Shown here piece after piece: positions 1 through 6,089 of a DNA stretch of 7,820 nucleotides; position 1 is the first letter of the stretch; every line of letters starts with the position of its first letter. Made by a program: the position numbers and the translations under genes. This DNA comes from Deltaproteobacteria bacterium (GTDB taxonomy: Bacteria; Desulfobacterota; Desulfomonilia; UBA1062). The stretch lies in contig JALNWY010000149.1 in the NCBI GenBank assembly GCA_023230665.1, positions 1 through 7,820 on the forward strand, read 5' to 3'. The notes beneath the pieces were generated by a model. That model did not search any database and was not told the DNA's origin. It saw nothing but the letters and a program-made list of their open reading frames with translations.

Positions 1-1
1 C

Positions 2-1870
2 GCGCAGGTTCCCGCCGAGACGCGGGCGCTTGTTGCGGCGGTGCGGGAGGATGCGACGGACGTGCATGTGGGCATGTTGGTGAGCATGGACGAGGGCGAC
101 GCCAGACGGCGCAGCGAGGAGGCCATGCGGCGGTATCGGATGATCGAGCCGCTTTTGTCCTTCCCTCCGCGCGCGAAGGGTCGCCGCGAGAAGGCGGAAG
201 TGCTGGCCGAGGCCCACGGCGTTTCCGTGCCGACCTTGTACCGCTGGGACAAGCAGTACCGCCAAGGCGGGATCACCGCTCTTATGGACAAGGTCCGCAC
301 CGACAGGGGGCAGGCCCGGACGCTGATCTCCCAGAAGTGGGAGACCATGGCGGCAGGGTCCGGCATACGCCGGGAGAAGCTGGCGGAGATCGCCGAGGAG
401 ATGTCCCTGGCCGTGCGCGGCCTCTGGGTGCAGGCGAACACATCCGTCAGGCAGGTGCAAAACCTCGCCAAGCCGGTGCTCTACAGGCTCTCGGTGGCTG
501 CCGGGATGCCCGAAGCGGTGGCGAAACGCTGCTGCGGCGTCCCCCGGAAGTTTGTGGAGGCCGAGCGCCGGTATTCCATGATCGCCACATATAAGCGCGA
601 CGCCAAGAAATTTTACGACACCCACCAGACGCCCATCTACAGGACGCGCGAGAACTACGCCCCCGGAGACGTCGTTTTCGGCGATGTATCACCTTGCGAC
701 ATTCCTGTTCTGCGGCCCGACGGCAAGCTGGCCTGGGCGCGCCTGATCGTCTGGCAGGATGCGGCCACCAACATGATCCATGTGACCGGCTACCTGCCCA
801 ACAAGGGAACCGGCGTACGGCGGGAGCATGTGGCGCTTTCCTTCGCCTCCATGTGCGCCCATTCACCCTGGGGCATGCCGAAGCGGCTCTACCTGGACAA
901 CGGGTCGGAATACTCATGGACCGAAATGCTCGACGCCTGGCGCGAGCTGGTGGTCTTCTCCGGCGGTGTTTTCGGCGGAGTGCAGCTGAACAGCGACGAG
1001 GGCCGGATCATCCGCTCCCAGCCGTTCAAGCCGAGGGCCAAGAACCTTGAAGGCATTTTCTCCGCACTGGCATGGCATCTGGGCTGGCATCCGCTCTACG
1101 CGGGTGGCAACCGTATCGTGAAGCGCACCCGGAGGCTGGGCAAGGCTCCGGAAGCCACGCCGCTTGAGGATTTGAAGCAATTTTTCGCGGACGCGATCCC
1201 TTACTACCACGCGACACCGCAGGGCGGCGACCACATGAAGGGCCGCTCTCCTGTTCAGGTGCTCAGCGAGTGGACCGAGCGCGGTTGGAGAAAGATGGTG
1301 GCAGATGAGGGAGCCCTGATGCTGGCGTTCTCGGACCGTAGCGAGAGGGTTGTGACCGCCGGAACGGTGTCCGCCGGAGGCTGGCGCTACTATCACGAGA
1401 AACTCCACCAGTACGACGGCGAGAAGCTGCTCGTGCGCCACCCGAGGCACGACCCCTCATGCAGCTTTGTGTTCAACAAGGACTCCAAGCTGCTCTGCGT
1501 AGCCCGGCCCATGCCTGTTTACGACATGGCCGACCCGCAGGGTGCCAAGTACGCGGGCAAGCTGGCCCAGGAGGCCCGCAAGGCCGTGCAGATCATGGAG
1601 GGCGAAGTGACCTGGCTGGAACCGAGGGAACTCATGCGTGAATTTGCCCAGCTGGCCGGTGTCAGGGAAGCCATTGAAGCCACCAAGATCGGAGCAGGCA
1701 AGATCAGCGTCACCCCTGAGGCTCAGGAGATGTATGCCAACCGCCACAAGGCGCTCGAACAGACGCTGGCCATTGCTGCCAAGTCACAGGATGCCGAGAA
1801 GCTCTCACTGAATCGCTGGGGGGTAAAGGAAGACCCGGCGGTCGAGGCTCTGAGGGCTCAAGGTTGGTAA
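2..1870 (+). CDS. A: Mu-like transposase A (DDE recombinase), 5' end cut by window edge
   Basis: DDE-family transposase that cuts and joins phage ends during replicative transposition. The frame is open from base 2. The first possible start inside the window, GTG at 41, has no ribosome binding site, and the 13 codons before it read as normal coding, so the N-terminus (probably the Mu-type end/enhancer-binding domain) lies upstream. Counting from the GTG: a winged/homeodomain-like HTH at about 45-85 (VSVPTLYRWDKQY); an RNase H-like core with the DDE triad D215 (VVFGDVSPCD), D286 (LYLDNGSEY) and E337 (AKNLEGIF); the Mu-type C-terminal beta-barrel at about 437-492; then a charged helical tail, which in Mu carries the MuB/ClpX contacts. 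The visible 622 residues compare with 663 in Mu A. Triad spacings of 71 and 51 are close to those of Mu A. B follows after 21 nt. Family certain; exact start unknown. Confidence 0.95.
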   Translation, partial: AQVPAETRALVAAVREDATDVHVGMLVSMDEGDARRRSEEAMRRYRMIEPLLSFPPRAKGRREKAEVLAEAHGVSVPTLYRWDKQYRQGGITALMDKVRTDRGQARTLISQKWETMAAGSGIRREKLAEIAEEMSLAVRGLWVQANTSVRQVQNLAKPVLYRLSVAAGMPEAVAKRCCGVPRKFVEAERRYSMIATYKRDAKKFYDTHQTPIYRTRENYAPGDVVFGDVSPCDIPVLRPDGKLAWARLIVWQDAATNMIHVTGYLPNKGTGVRREHVALSFASMCAHSPWGMPKRLYLDNGSEYSWTEMLDAWRELVVFSGGVFGGVQLNSDEGRIIRSQPFKPRAKNLEGIFSALAWHLGWHPLYAGGNRIVKRTRRLGKAPEATPLEDLKQFFADAIPYYHATPQGGDHMKGRSPVQVLSEWTERGWRKMVADEGALMLAFSDRSERVVTAGTVSAGGWRYYHEKLHQYDGEKLLVRHPRHDPSCSFVFNKDSKLLCVARPMPVYDMADPQGAKYAGKLAQEARKAVQIMEGEVTWLEPRELMREFAQLAGVREAIEATKIGAGKISVTPEAQEMYANRHKALEQTLAIAAKSQDAEKLSLNRWGVKEDPAVEALRAQGW

Positions 1871-1891
1871 TTTATAACCAAGGAGGAAGAT

Positions 1892-2617
1892 GTGGAAATC
1901 GCTGAAACCAAGTTTGTGCGCGAGGCGCTGGCCCTTGCATCGCTGCTCAAGGAGACCCCCGGAGCGTCCGTCGGTGAGATCATCGGCGAGACCGGCACCG
2001 GAAAGACGGTGGCGGCTCGCGCGATCATGACCAACCACGGCGCGATGAGGGTTTGCGCCTACGAGGGGATGAGCCGTTACGCCCTTCTCGGCGAAGTGAC
2101 TGCCGCCGCCGGGATCGAAGGGCCTTCCACCAGATGGATGCGGATGCTTTCCGAGTGGGGTCCGAGCCAGACCGAGCGCCCGATCCTGATCCTGGACGAG
2201 GCGAACAAGCTGCGCTGGCAGGCGCTGGAAGCCTTGCGCTACCTCGCCGACGAATGCGGCTTCGCGGTGCTCCTGGTCGGAACCGAAATTTACGAGCGCC
2301 AGTTCGTGAGCGCCAAGACCCGGCCCCTACTGCTGCAGCTCGGGCGCAGGATCGGAGCCAAGCGCGCGCGGATGGGACACCTCGACCGCGCCGAAACCTT
2401 CACCCATGTGCTCAATGCCCGCTTCGGCGATGTGGACCGCGAGACGGCCACCAAGTTCTGGCAGGGCTGCCGCAAGGGGAACTGGGGTGAGGCGGTGGAG
2501 CTGGCCGAAGAATGCCTGCGCATCTGCCGGGCGAACAACGTATCCGCCCTGACCATGCCGGTCCTTGAGGCGGCGCTGACCTGGACCGCCAACCGCAGAG
2601 AGGTAGGGGCGGCCTGA
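1892..2617 (+). CDS. B: Mu B-like transposition ATPase (AAA+)
   Basis: DNA-binding AAA+ ATPase that in Mu captures target DNA, stimulates transposase A and takes part in target immunity. The GTG start is set by a strong AGGAGG at 1881-1886, five bases upstream. Walker A is GETGTGKT at residues 32-39, Walker B is ILILDEAN at 98-105 (D102, E103), and a sensor-1-like Thr lies in LLVGTE (about 131). At 241 residues it is shorter than Mu B (312). The shortfall is at the N-terminus, where Mu B carries an extra HTH domain, so this protein resembles the compact AAA_22/TnsC-like form. It follows A directly. Its stop overlaps the next start (TGATG at 2615-2619), suggesting coupled translation. Confidence 0.93.
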   Translation: MEIAETKFVREALALASLLKETPGASVGEIIGETGTGKTVAARAIMTNHGAMRVCAYEGMSRYALLGEVTAAAGIEGPSTRWMRMLSEWGPSQTERPILILDEANKLRWQALEALRYLADECGFAVLLVGTEIYERQFVSAKTRPLLLQLGRRIGAKRARMGHLDRAETFTHVLNARFGDVDRETATKFWQGCRKGNWGEAVELAEECLRICRANNVSALTMPVLEAALTWTANRREVGAA

Positions 2618-2838
2618 TGCTCACATTAAATGAGATTTGCGCGGTGCTTGGCTGCTCGAAGCCTGCCGCCTCGCTGCTCAAGAATGGGAAATACGACAGG
2701 AACGGAGATTTGGTGAAGCGATACCAGGCCCTCATGGAGGCCATGGACAAGGGGCGCGAAACCCCGCTGGACCAAATCTGCATCGAATGCCCCCGACAGA
2801 ACTGCGAAGGCTGCAGGGTGGCGGAACTCAGGGGATAA
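2617..2838 (+). CDS. small HTH protein with a Cys4 tail
   Basis: A 73-residue protein of unknown exact role. Residues about 3-40 read as a small helix-turn-helix (LNEICAVLGCSKPAASLLKN), of the type that identifies DNA sites in phage regulators. The C-terminus carries C55-x2-C58-x4-C63-x2-C66, a compact tetracysteine that could bind zinc or, less likely, an iron-sulphur cluster. The start overlaps the end of B by one base (TGATG), so it is probably translated by re-initiation. In Mu the Ner repressor lies before A, so position alone does not make this a Ner. It could be a regulator of the early operon or an accessory to transposition. HTH call moderately supported; function inferred. Confidence 0.75.
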   Translation: MLTLNEICAVLGCSKPAASLLKNGKYDRNGDLVKRYQALMEAMDKGRETPLDQICIECPRQNCEGCRVAELRG

Positions 2839-2862
2839 CCCGCAACAGTCAAGGAGAATCAC

Positions 2863-3102
2863 ATGCTGCAGAGAACCGATACCGGACGCAGAACAGGGAA
2901 CCAGGCTTTCACCGCCATGCCGAACGGACCGATCTCCGGCGAGGCGCACCGGCTTGGCGTGGAACTCAAGATTCTGGCGCAGAAGGCCGGAAGCGCCCAC
3001 GAGGAGCTGGTGATCATGGGAAACAACATGCTGGCGCTTGCCGAGCGGATTGAAGGCTTGGAGGGCGCAACGCTGAAACACTCTAAAGGGAGCGAAAGAT
3101 GA
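2863..3102 (+). CDS. hypothetical early protein, 79 aa
   Basis: I do not recognise this family. AAGGAG at 2851-2856 is well placed for the ATG. The N-terminal 20 residues are polar and Thr/Arg rich. Residues about 27-67 are predicted helical (EAHRLGVELKILAQKAGSAH and following), with hydrophobic spacing that would suit a helical hairpin or short coiled coil, and the tail is basic. There is no signal peptide, membrane segment or cysteine motif. The stop overlaps the start of gam (ATGA at 3099-3102), so it is probably co-translated with it and belongs to the replication block. Confidence 0.72.
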   Translation: MLQRTDTGRRTGNQAFTAMPNGPISGEAHRLGVELKILAQKAGSAHEELVIMGNNMLALAERIEGLEGATLKHSKGSER

Positions 3103-3611
3103 GCAAGCGGATCAAGCCGCAGAGCGAGATCATCACCACGGTCGAGCAGGCAAAGGTTGCAATGGCTGAAATGGCGGAGATCGAGCGCAGCCTCGCCGCC
3201 ATCGAGGCGGACATGAACGAGAACATCGACATCGTGAAGCGCAACGCGGACGCCGAAGCCGCTCCGCACCAGGAGCGCAAAAAGGCCCTGGCGACGGCGC
3301 TGAACGGATTCGCCGAGGTGAACAGGGGCGAACTGTTCACCAAGCGCAAGAGCCTGGAACTGCCGCATGGGGTGATCGGGTTCAGGCAATCCACGAGCAT
3401 CGTGGCCAAGGCCAAGGTCAAGATGGCCCAGGTTCTTGAGAAGCTCAAGGACTTGGGATGGGGCGAGGCCATCAAGACCTCGGAGACCGTGAACAAGGAG
3501 GCCATGCGCGAGTGGACGGACGGCAAGCTGGAAGCCGTCGGCATGGAGCGCAAGACCAAGGACCAGTTCTACATCGAAGTATCCGCCGAAGCCCTCAAGG
3601 GCGAAGCGTAA
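3099..3611 (+). CDS. gam: Gam-like host-nuclease inhibitor (DNA end-binding)
   Basis: Homologue of Mu Gam, a Ku-like dimer that binds double-stranded DNA ends and shields them from RecBCD-type exonucleases. At 170 residues it is close to Mu Gam (174). The first half is a long helix (EIERSLAAIEADMNENIDIV, about 27-46, and onwards) that forms the dimer in the family. A beta-rich core follows with the family-like GVIGFRQSTSIV (about 91-102), and then LEKLKDLGWGEAIKTSETVNKEA, which matches the Mu Gam LERLG..RFIRTKQEINKEA region closely (written here in shortened form). The ATG overlaps the previous stop by four bases (ATGA). HU follows 21 nt later. Confidence 0.92.
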   Translation: MSKRIKPQSEIITTVEQAKVAMAEMAEIERSLAAIEADMNENIDIVKRNADAEAAPHQERKKALATALNGFAEVNRGELFTKRKSLELPHGVIGFRQSTSIVAKAKVKMAQVLEKLKDLGWGEAIKTSETVNKEAMREWTDGKLEAVGMERKTKDQFYIEVSAEALKGEA

Positions 3612-3632
3612 CAACCACAAGGAGAAAAAGGA

Positions 3633-3911
3633 ATGTCTCTCACCAAAAGCGAAATCGTTCAGGCCGTAGCCGACAAGTCGGGACTGACCAAGACCCAGGC
3701 CGCAGGCATCGTCGACACCGTGCTGCGGACCATGGTCGACGGGCTGCGCTCCGGCGAGTCCGTCAACCTCCGCCACTTCGGCACCTTCAAACCGGTGACG
3801 CGCAAGGCCCGCGAGGGTCGCAATCCCCAGACCGGCGAGCCGGTCATGATCCCGGAGCGCCAGGCCGTGACCTTCAAGGCATCCAAGTCGCTGCTCATGG
3901 ATGAACTGTAA
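3633..3911 (+). CDS. HU/IHF family DNA-bending protein
   Basis: A 92-residue histone-like protein of normal family length. The two N-terminal helices (1-40) form the dimer core. HFGTF at 48-52 is the family turn before the beta arms, and the arm tip carries GRNPQTGEP (62-70) with the conserved intercalating Pro65. The end FKASKSL (81-87) is the usual closing strand and helix. Mu needs host HU for transpososome assembly and IHF at its enhancer, so a phage-encoded copy next to gam probably serves transposition or packaging of phage DNA (inference). It has an AAGGAG-type site about 8 bases before ATG 3633. The stop is immediately followed by the 66-bp repeat. The sequence does not settle whether it acts more like HU or IHF. 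Confidence 0.93.
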   Translation: MSLTKSEIVQAVADKSGLTKTQAAGIVDTVLRTMVDGLRSGESVNLRHFGTFKPVTRKAREGRNPQTGEPVMIPERQAVTFKASKSLLMDEL

Positions 3912-3912
3912 G

Positions 3913-3978
3913 GCGAAACCGCCCTTTTGGGCGGTCGTCCCGGCCAATCGGCGACCGGGGCCTGATGAGCCAGCCGAA
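3913..3978. repeat. 66-bp direct repeat, left copy
   Basis: Begins two bases after the HU stop codon and matches 5073-5138 in 65 of 66 positions; the only difference is T at 3963 against C at 5123. It contains a perfect hairpin, ACCGCCC-TTTT-GGGCGGT (3918-3935), and a second dyad, CGGTCG (3932-3937) with CGACCG (3952-3957). The two share bases and cannot form together. The right edge cuts through the Shine-Dalgarno of the following gene. There is no T-run after either hairpin, so neither is a standard intrinsic terminator. Confidence 0.95.
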
Positions 3979-3983
3979 AGGAG
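3977..3983 (+). promoter_or_regulatory. ribosome binding site that fixes the variable-protein start
   Basis: AAAGGAG sits seven bases before ATG 3991, which picks that start over the in-frame ATG at 3901 (inside HU) and the ATG at 4006. Its first two bases belong to the repeat and the rest is unique to the left side. The right repeat copy is followed by different sequence and lacks this site there. Confidence 0.8.
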
Positions 3984-3990
3984 AAAACCG

Positions 3991-5019
3991 ATGGAAGAGA
4001 AGATTATGGATGCAATTGGCGTGGTGTTTACCGGGTCGGACAGCGACGGCGGCCTGTGGGCGCGTATCGACGCTGACGGGAATGTGGTTCCTGATCCCGG
4101 CCAGGCGTTTTTCGACACCCATTCCGTATGGGGCGGCATCAAGGATGTCGTGATCGACGGGCAGCACATGGTGCTTATTCCCGCGTTCTACATCAAGCGG
4201 ACCAGGCTGATGGCCGGAGAGTATGCCGGAAATCCTGCCTGGCTGATCAGCGACAAGCCCCTGGACGGGTTTTCCATCCATCCGGCCTTCCGCCGTGATG
4301 GTGGCGACCTGCAGCAGGTGTTCGTCGGCAAGTACCAGGCCAGCATGGACGGCTCCAAGCTCTCTTCCGTTCCCGGAGTCAAGCCCGCTGTCAGCCGGAG
4401 CCTGACGCAGTTCCAGGCCGACGCCGCCGCGCGCAACGAGGGCGATGTCGAGGGCTTCATGCTCTGGAGCGCCTACCAGTGGTCCGCGATCCAGTGGCTC
4501 TACCTGGTGGAGAATGCCACCATGGACAGTCAGAGCAAGACCGGTCGCGGCCGCGTGGACGCCTGGGGCAAGGGTGCGGCGGAGGTTGACGCCGAGGACG
4601 TGGCGCAGGCCACTTATCGCGGAATCGTTGGCCTTTGGGGCAACGTCTGGCAGTGGATTGACGGGCTCAAGACCGATGATGGTGAAATCTGCCTCTGGGA
4701 CCGCCACGGCCGCAAGACATGGGTCGAGACCGGCCAGATTTCCGACTCCATTGACGACGCTGTTTATCCGATGACCTTCATGGACGAGAGGACGAACGAA
4801 TACAACCTCGGCGACCTCTTTATTGTGGACTTCGGCGCTGATGAGCAGAGCGAGTCCACGGCTCCAGACTGGCAGTATTGGGACAGCTATCGCGGGTTCT
4901 TCCCGATCGTGGGCGGCGACTGGAGCTCCGGCGCGGATGCGGGGCTGTGGTCCGTCTACTGCGGCCACGCGGCGTCGAACTCGAACACGCGCATCGGTGC
5001 GCGCCTGGCGAAGGAGTAA
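3991..5019 (+). CDS. C-type-lectin/FGE-fold variable protein, candidate DGR target
   Basis: A 342-residue protein with no signal peptide or membrane segment. The N-terminal part (VFTGSDSDGGLWARIDADG) and middle (VFVGKYQASMDG, later QWLYLVENATMDSQ) resemble phage receptor-binding or tail-associated proteins that carry variable domains. GNVWQW at 217-222 is the hallmark of the FGE-sulfatase/C-type-lectin fold. The end matches the layout of a DGR variable region: GGDW (308-311), a run in which many positions use NNC codons (GAC 4918, AGC 4924, TCC 4927, then six in a row 4951-4968), and SNSNTRIGARLA just before the stop. In DGR targets, template AAC/AAT codons are randomised at A, giving NNC/NNT. 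A GAAA hairpin lies 27 nt after the stop. Its place between HU and a membrane protein in the early operon, bounded by 66-bp repeats, is odd. Fold and VR resemblance are good; active mutagenesis is inferred. Likely role: ligand or receptor binding. Confidence 0.85.
   Translation: MEEKIMDAIGVVFTGSDSDGGLWARIDADGNVVPDPGQAFFDTHSVWGGIKDVVIDGQHMVLIPAFYIKRTRLMAGEYAGNPAWLISDKPLDGFSIHPAFRRDGGDLQQVFVGKYQASMDGSKLSSVPGVKPAVSRSLTQFQADAAARNEGDVEGFMLWSAYQWSAIQWLYLVENATMDSQSKTGRGRVDAWGKGAAEVDAEDVAQATYRGIVGLWGNVWQWIDGLKTDDGEICLWDRHGRKTWVETGQISDSIDDAVYPMTFMDERTNEYNLGDLFIVDFGADEQSESTAPDWQYWDSYRGFFPIVGGDWSSGADAGLWSVYCGHAASNSNTRIGARLAKE
4882..5010 (+). other. putative DGR variable region (VR) with 3' IMH-like end
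   Basis: The last 43 codons before AAG-GAG-stop. Candidate varied codons, each ending in C or T, are at 4882, 4885, 4888, 4897, 4900, 4906, 4918, 4924, 4927, 4936, 4951, 4957, 4960, 4963, 4966 and 4990. They are interspersed with fixed codons for W, G, A and L. The 3' end (4996-5010, coding GARLA) contains no A, as expected for the initiation-of-mutagenic-homology element where no change is tolerated. The left boundary is a guess, because it can only be set against the template repeat, which is not in this window. Confidence 0.68.
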
Positions 5020-5046
5020 TGTGTCTTGAGCCTTGAATTATGCTGT

Positions 5047-5064
5047 GGCGGGCGAAAGCCCGCC
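5047..5064 (+). promoter_or_regulatory. GAAA-loop hairpin downstream of VR (DGR target-recognition type)
   Basis: Perfect 7-bp stem GGCGGGC/GCCCGCC with a GAAA tetraloop, 27 nt after the stop of the variable protein. In the Bordetella phage BPP-1 DGR, a hairpin/cruciform of 7-10 bp stem with a 4-nt GRNA-type loop just past the VR is needed for efficient target recognition, and this one fits in stem, loop and position. It is followed by TATTGAAAGC, with no T-run, which argues against an ordinary terminator. Confidence 0.75.
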
Positions 5065-5072
5065 TATTGAAA

Positions 5073-5138
5073 GCGAAACCGCCCTTTTGGGCGGTCGTCC
5101 CGGCCAATCGGCGACCGGGGCCCGATGAGCCAGCCGAA
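5073..5138. repeat. 66-bp direct repeat, right copy
   Basis: Matches 3913-3978 with one mismatch (C at 5123). It holds the same TTTT-loop hairpin (5078-5095) and overlapping second dyad. It lies 8 nt after the GAAA hairpin and 36 nt before the next start codon. Recombination between the two copies would remove exactly 1160 bp, namely the variable gene with its VR hairpin, and leave HU, one repeat and the membrane-protein gene. No gene is seen in 5020-5174 beyond these elements. Confidence 0.95.
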
Positions 5139-5174
5139 TGAAAACGAAATGCCGTAAAGCGGCTTGGGAGAAAC

Positions 5175-5459
5175 ATGCAAATAACGCACCCGCAGACTTT
5201 GGTGACCGCGCTTTTCCTCGGAGCCTATGCCCTGGGATTCCGCTACGGCGTTCCGGCCGCGATGCTTCCGTGGCAGGTGAGGACGTGGGTATGCCTGATC
5301 GCGCTCCTGTTCGGGGCCGTAAAGAGTTCCGATATGCCTCTGGTCGTAGCCCTTTGCGCGGACTGCATAGCTCTGCTGGTCATGATCCAGGCTGACGACA
5401 AGGTGACCCTCGCCGTGTTCGCGTTAACGATGACCGGCGCATACTCTCTGAAGTCGTAG
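5175..5459 (+). CDS. small integral membrane protein, unknown function
   Basis: A 94-residue, strongly hydrophobic protein that I do not recognise. Three to four membrane segments can be seen at about 8-24, 36-49, 55-71 and 76-90, separated by short loops; VPAAMLPWQVRT and QADDK are the only clearly polar stretches. GGGAG at 5166-5170 serves the ATG. It is the first gene after the right repeat, so it is either the next member of the original early operon or a passenger delivered with the cassette. Small early membrane proteins of this kind in temperate phages are often host-takeover or superinfection factors, and some are holin-like. A holin already appears at 7554, so a lysis role is less likely. 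No motif supports a specific call. Confidence 0.75.
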   Translation: MQITHPQTLVTALFLGAYALGFRYGVPAAMLPWQVRTWVCLIALLFGAVKSSDMPLVVALCADCIALLVMIQADDKVTLAVFALTMTGAYSLKS

Positions 5460-5478
5460 TCTGGAGGCGGAGGAATCA

Positions 5479-5652
5479 ATGACCCAGGACGAGAAGAAGC
5501 ACGAACTGCGCAAGGCTCTTGCCGACTTTTTTACGAACCCTGCGGTGCTTGCGATGTGGCGTGGCCACATCAGGCGCAAATGTCTGAGCTCGGAAGACGC
5601 CGAAGAGGTTGTCGGATGGCTGAAACTCTGGGCGAATGGAGGTGGAAAATGA
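5479..5652 (+). CDS. 57-aa hypothetical protein before GemA
   Basis: Short ORF reading MTQDEKKHELRKALADFF at its start and EEVVGWLKLWANGGGK at its end. A strong purine-rich site (GGAGGCGGAGGA, 5463-5474) precedes ATG 5479. The stop overlaps the GemA start (ATGA at 5649-5652), the same coupling seen elsewhere in this operon, which is the best evidence that it is real. The protein is charged and helical with no membrane segment, and one Cys (residue 35) is not part of a motif. Family unknown. It probably assists or sets expression of GemA. Confidence 0.7.
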   Translation: MTQDEKKHELRKALADFFTNPAVLAMWRGHIRRKCLSSEDAEEVVGWLKLWANGGGK

Positions 5653-6089
5653 AAAAGAAGGCGATAACGCCCCGCAGGCGAACCCTGCTCCATATCGCAC
5701 ACAAGGCTGCGGACCAGCTCGGATGGGACGACGACATGCGCCGCTCCATTCAGGAGACGCATACCGGGCATAGTTCCTGTCGGGATATGAGCGATGCCCA
5801 GCTGACGAGGTGGTGTTGGAAGCTCAAGGACATGGGCGCGGATATTTACGTTCCTGATCCGGCTCCGCGCGGCGGGCAAGACCTGACGAAGCCGACCACT
5901 CGGCAGCTCGCCCAGATTGAACAGCTCGCTTTTGAGCGCGGATGGGAGGACGGGCTGAATGATGGACGTCTGCGTGGATTCATCAAGCGCACAGCGGACG
6001 TCGATGATGTTCGTTTTGCCAACAGGAAGCAGGCAACCGCCATCATCTCCGGCCTACGGCGCTGGAAAAAGCAAGAGGAGTCCAAGTGA
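5649..6089 (+). CDS. gemA: GemA/gp16 family early protein (DUF1018)
   Basis: Homologue of the Mu gp16/GemA protein, linked in Mu to modulation of host gene expression and DNA supercoiling. The N-terminal region (RRRTLLHIAHKAADQLGWDD, residues 10-29) followed by HSSCRDMSDAQLTRW (41-55) is the family signature, matching Mu IHIAKSQLQLDDD and GKDSCREMNATEL. A second helical domain covers about 83-140. The ATG at 5649 was chosen over in-frame upstream codons because GGAGGTGG lies just before it and it overlaps the preceding stop. The length of 146 aa is normal for the family. Its stop overlaps the next start (GTGA at 6086-6089). Function at the molecular level is poorly known for the whole family. 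Confidence 0.88.
   Translation: MKKKAITPRRRTLLHIAHKAADQLGWDDDMRRSIQETHTGHSSCRDMSDAQLTRWCWKLKDMGADIYVPDPAPRGGQDLTKPTTRQLAQIEQLAFERGWEDGLNDGRLRGFIKRTADVDDVRFANRKQATAIISGLRRWKKQEESK

Noticed and set aside
41..1870. GTG at 41 as the true start of transposase A
   Set aside because: No Shine-Dalgarno, and the frame stays open to the window edge with normal coding sequence.
3901..3990. In-frame upstream extension of the variable protein to ATG 3901
   Set aside because: It begins inside HU, runs through the repeat, and has no ribosome binding site; ATG 3991 has AAAGGAG seven bases upstream.
2859..4169. Long minus-strand ORF (436 codons) and a similar one at 3895-4968
   Set aside because: They mirror well-supported plus-strand genes (gam, HU, variable protein) and show no family motif; high GC produces such shadows.
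5047..5064. Ordinary intrinsic terminator
   Set aside because: No T-run follows the stem; loop type and position fit a DGR target hairpin better, though termination is not excluded.
3913..5138. CRISPR array, insertion sequence or integron cassette
   Set aside because: Only two repeat copies 1160 bp apart, no transposase or integrase between them, no terminal inverted repeats, and the repeat lacks a recognisable attC layout.
5138..5395. 85-aa plus-strand ORF starting at the end of the right repeat
   Set aside because: It overlaps the membrane-protein gene in another frame, lacks a good ribosome binding site and has shadow-like Arg/Gly/Ala composition.
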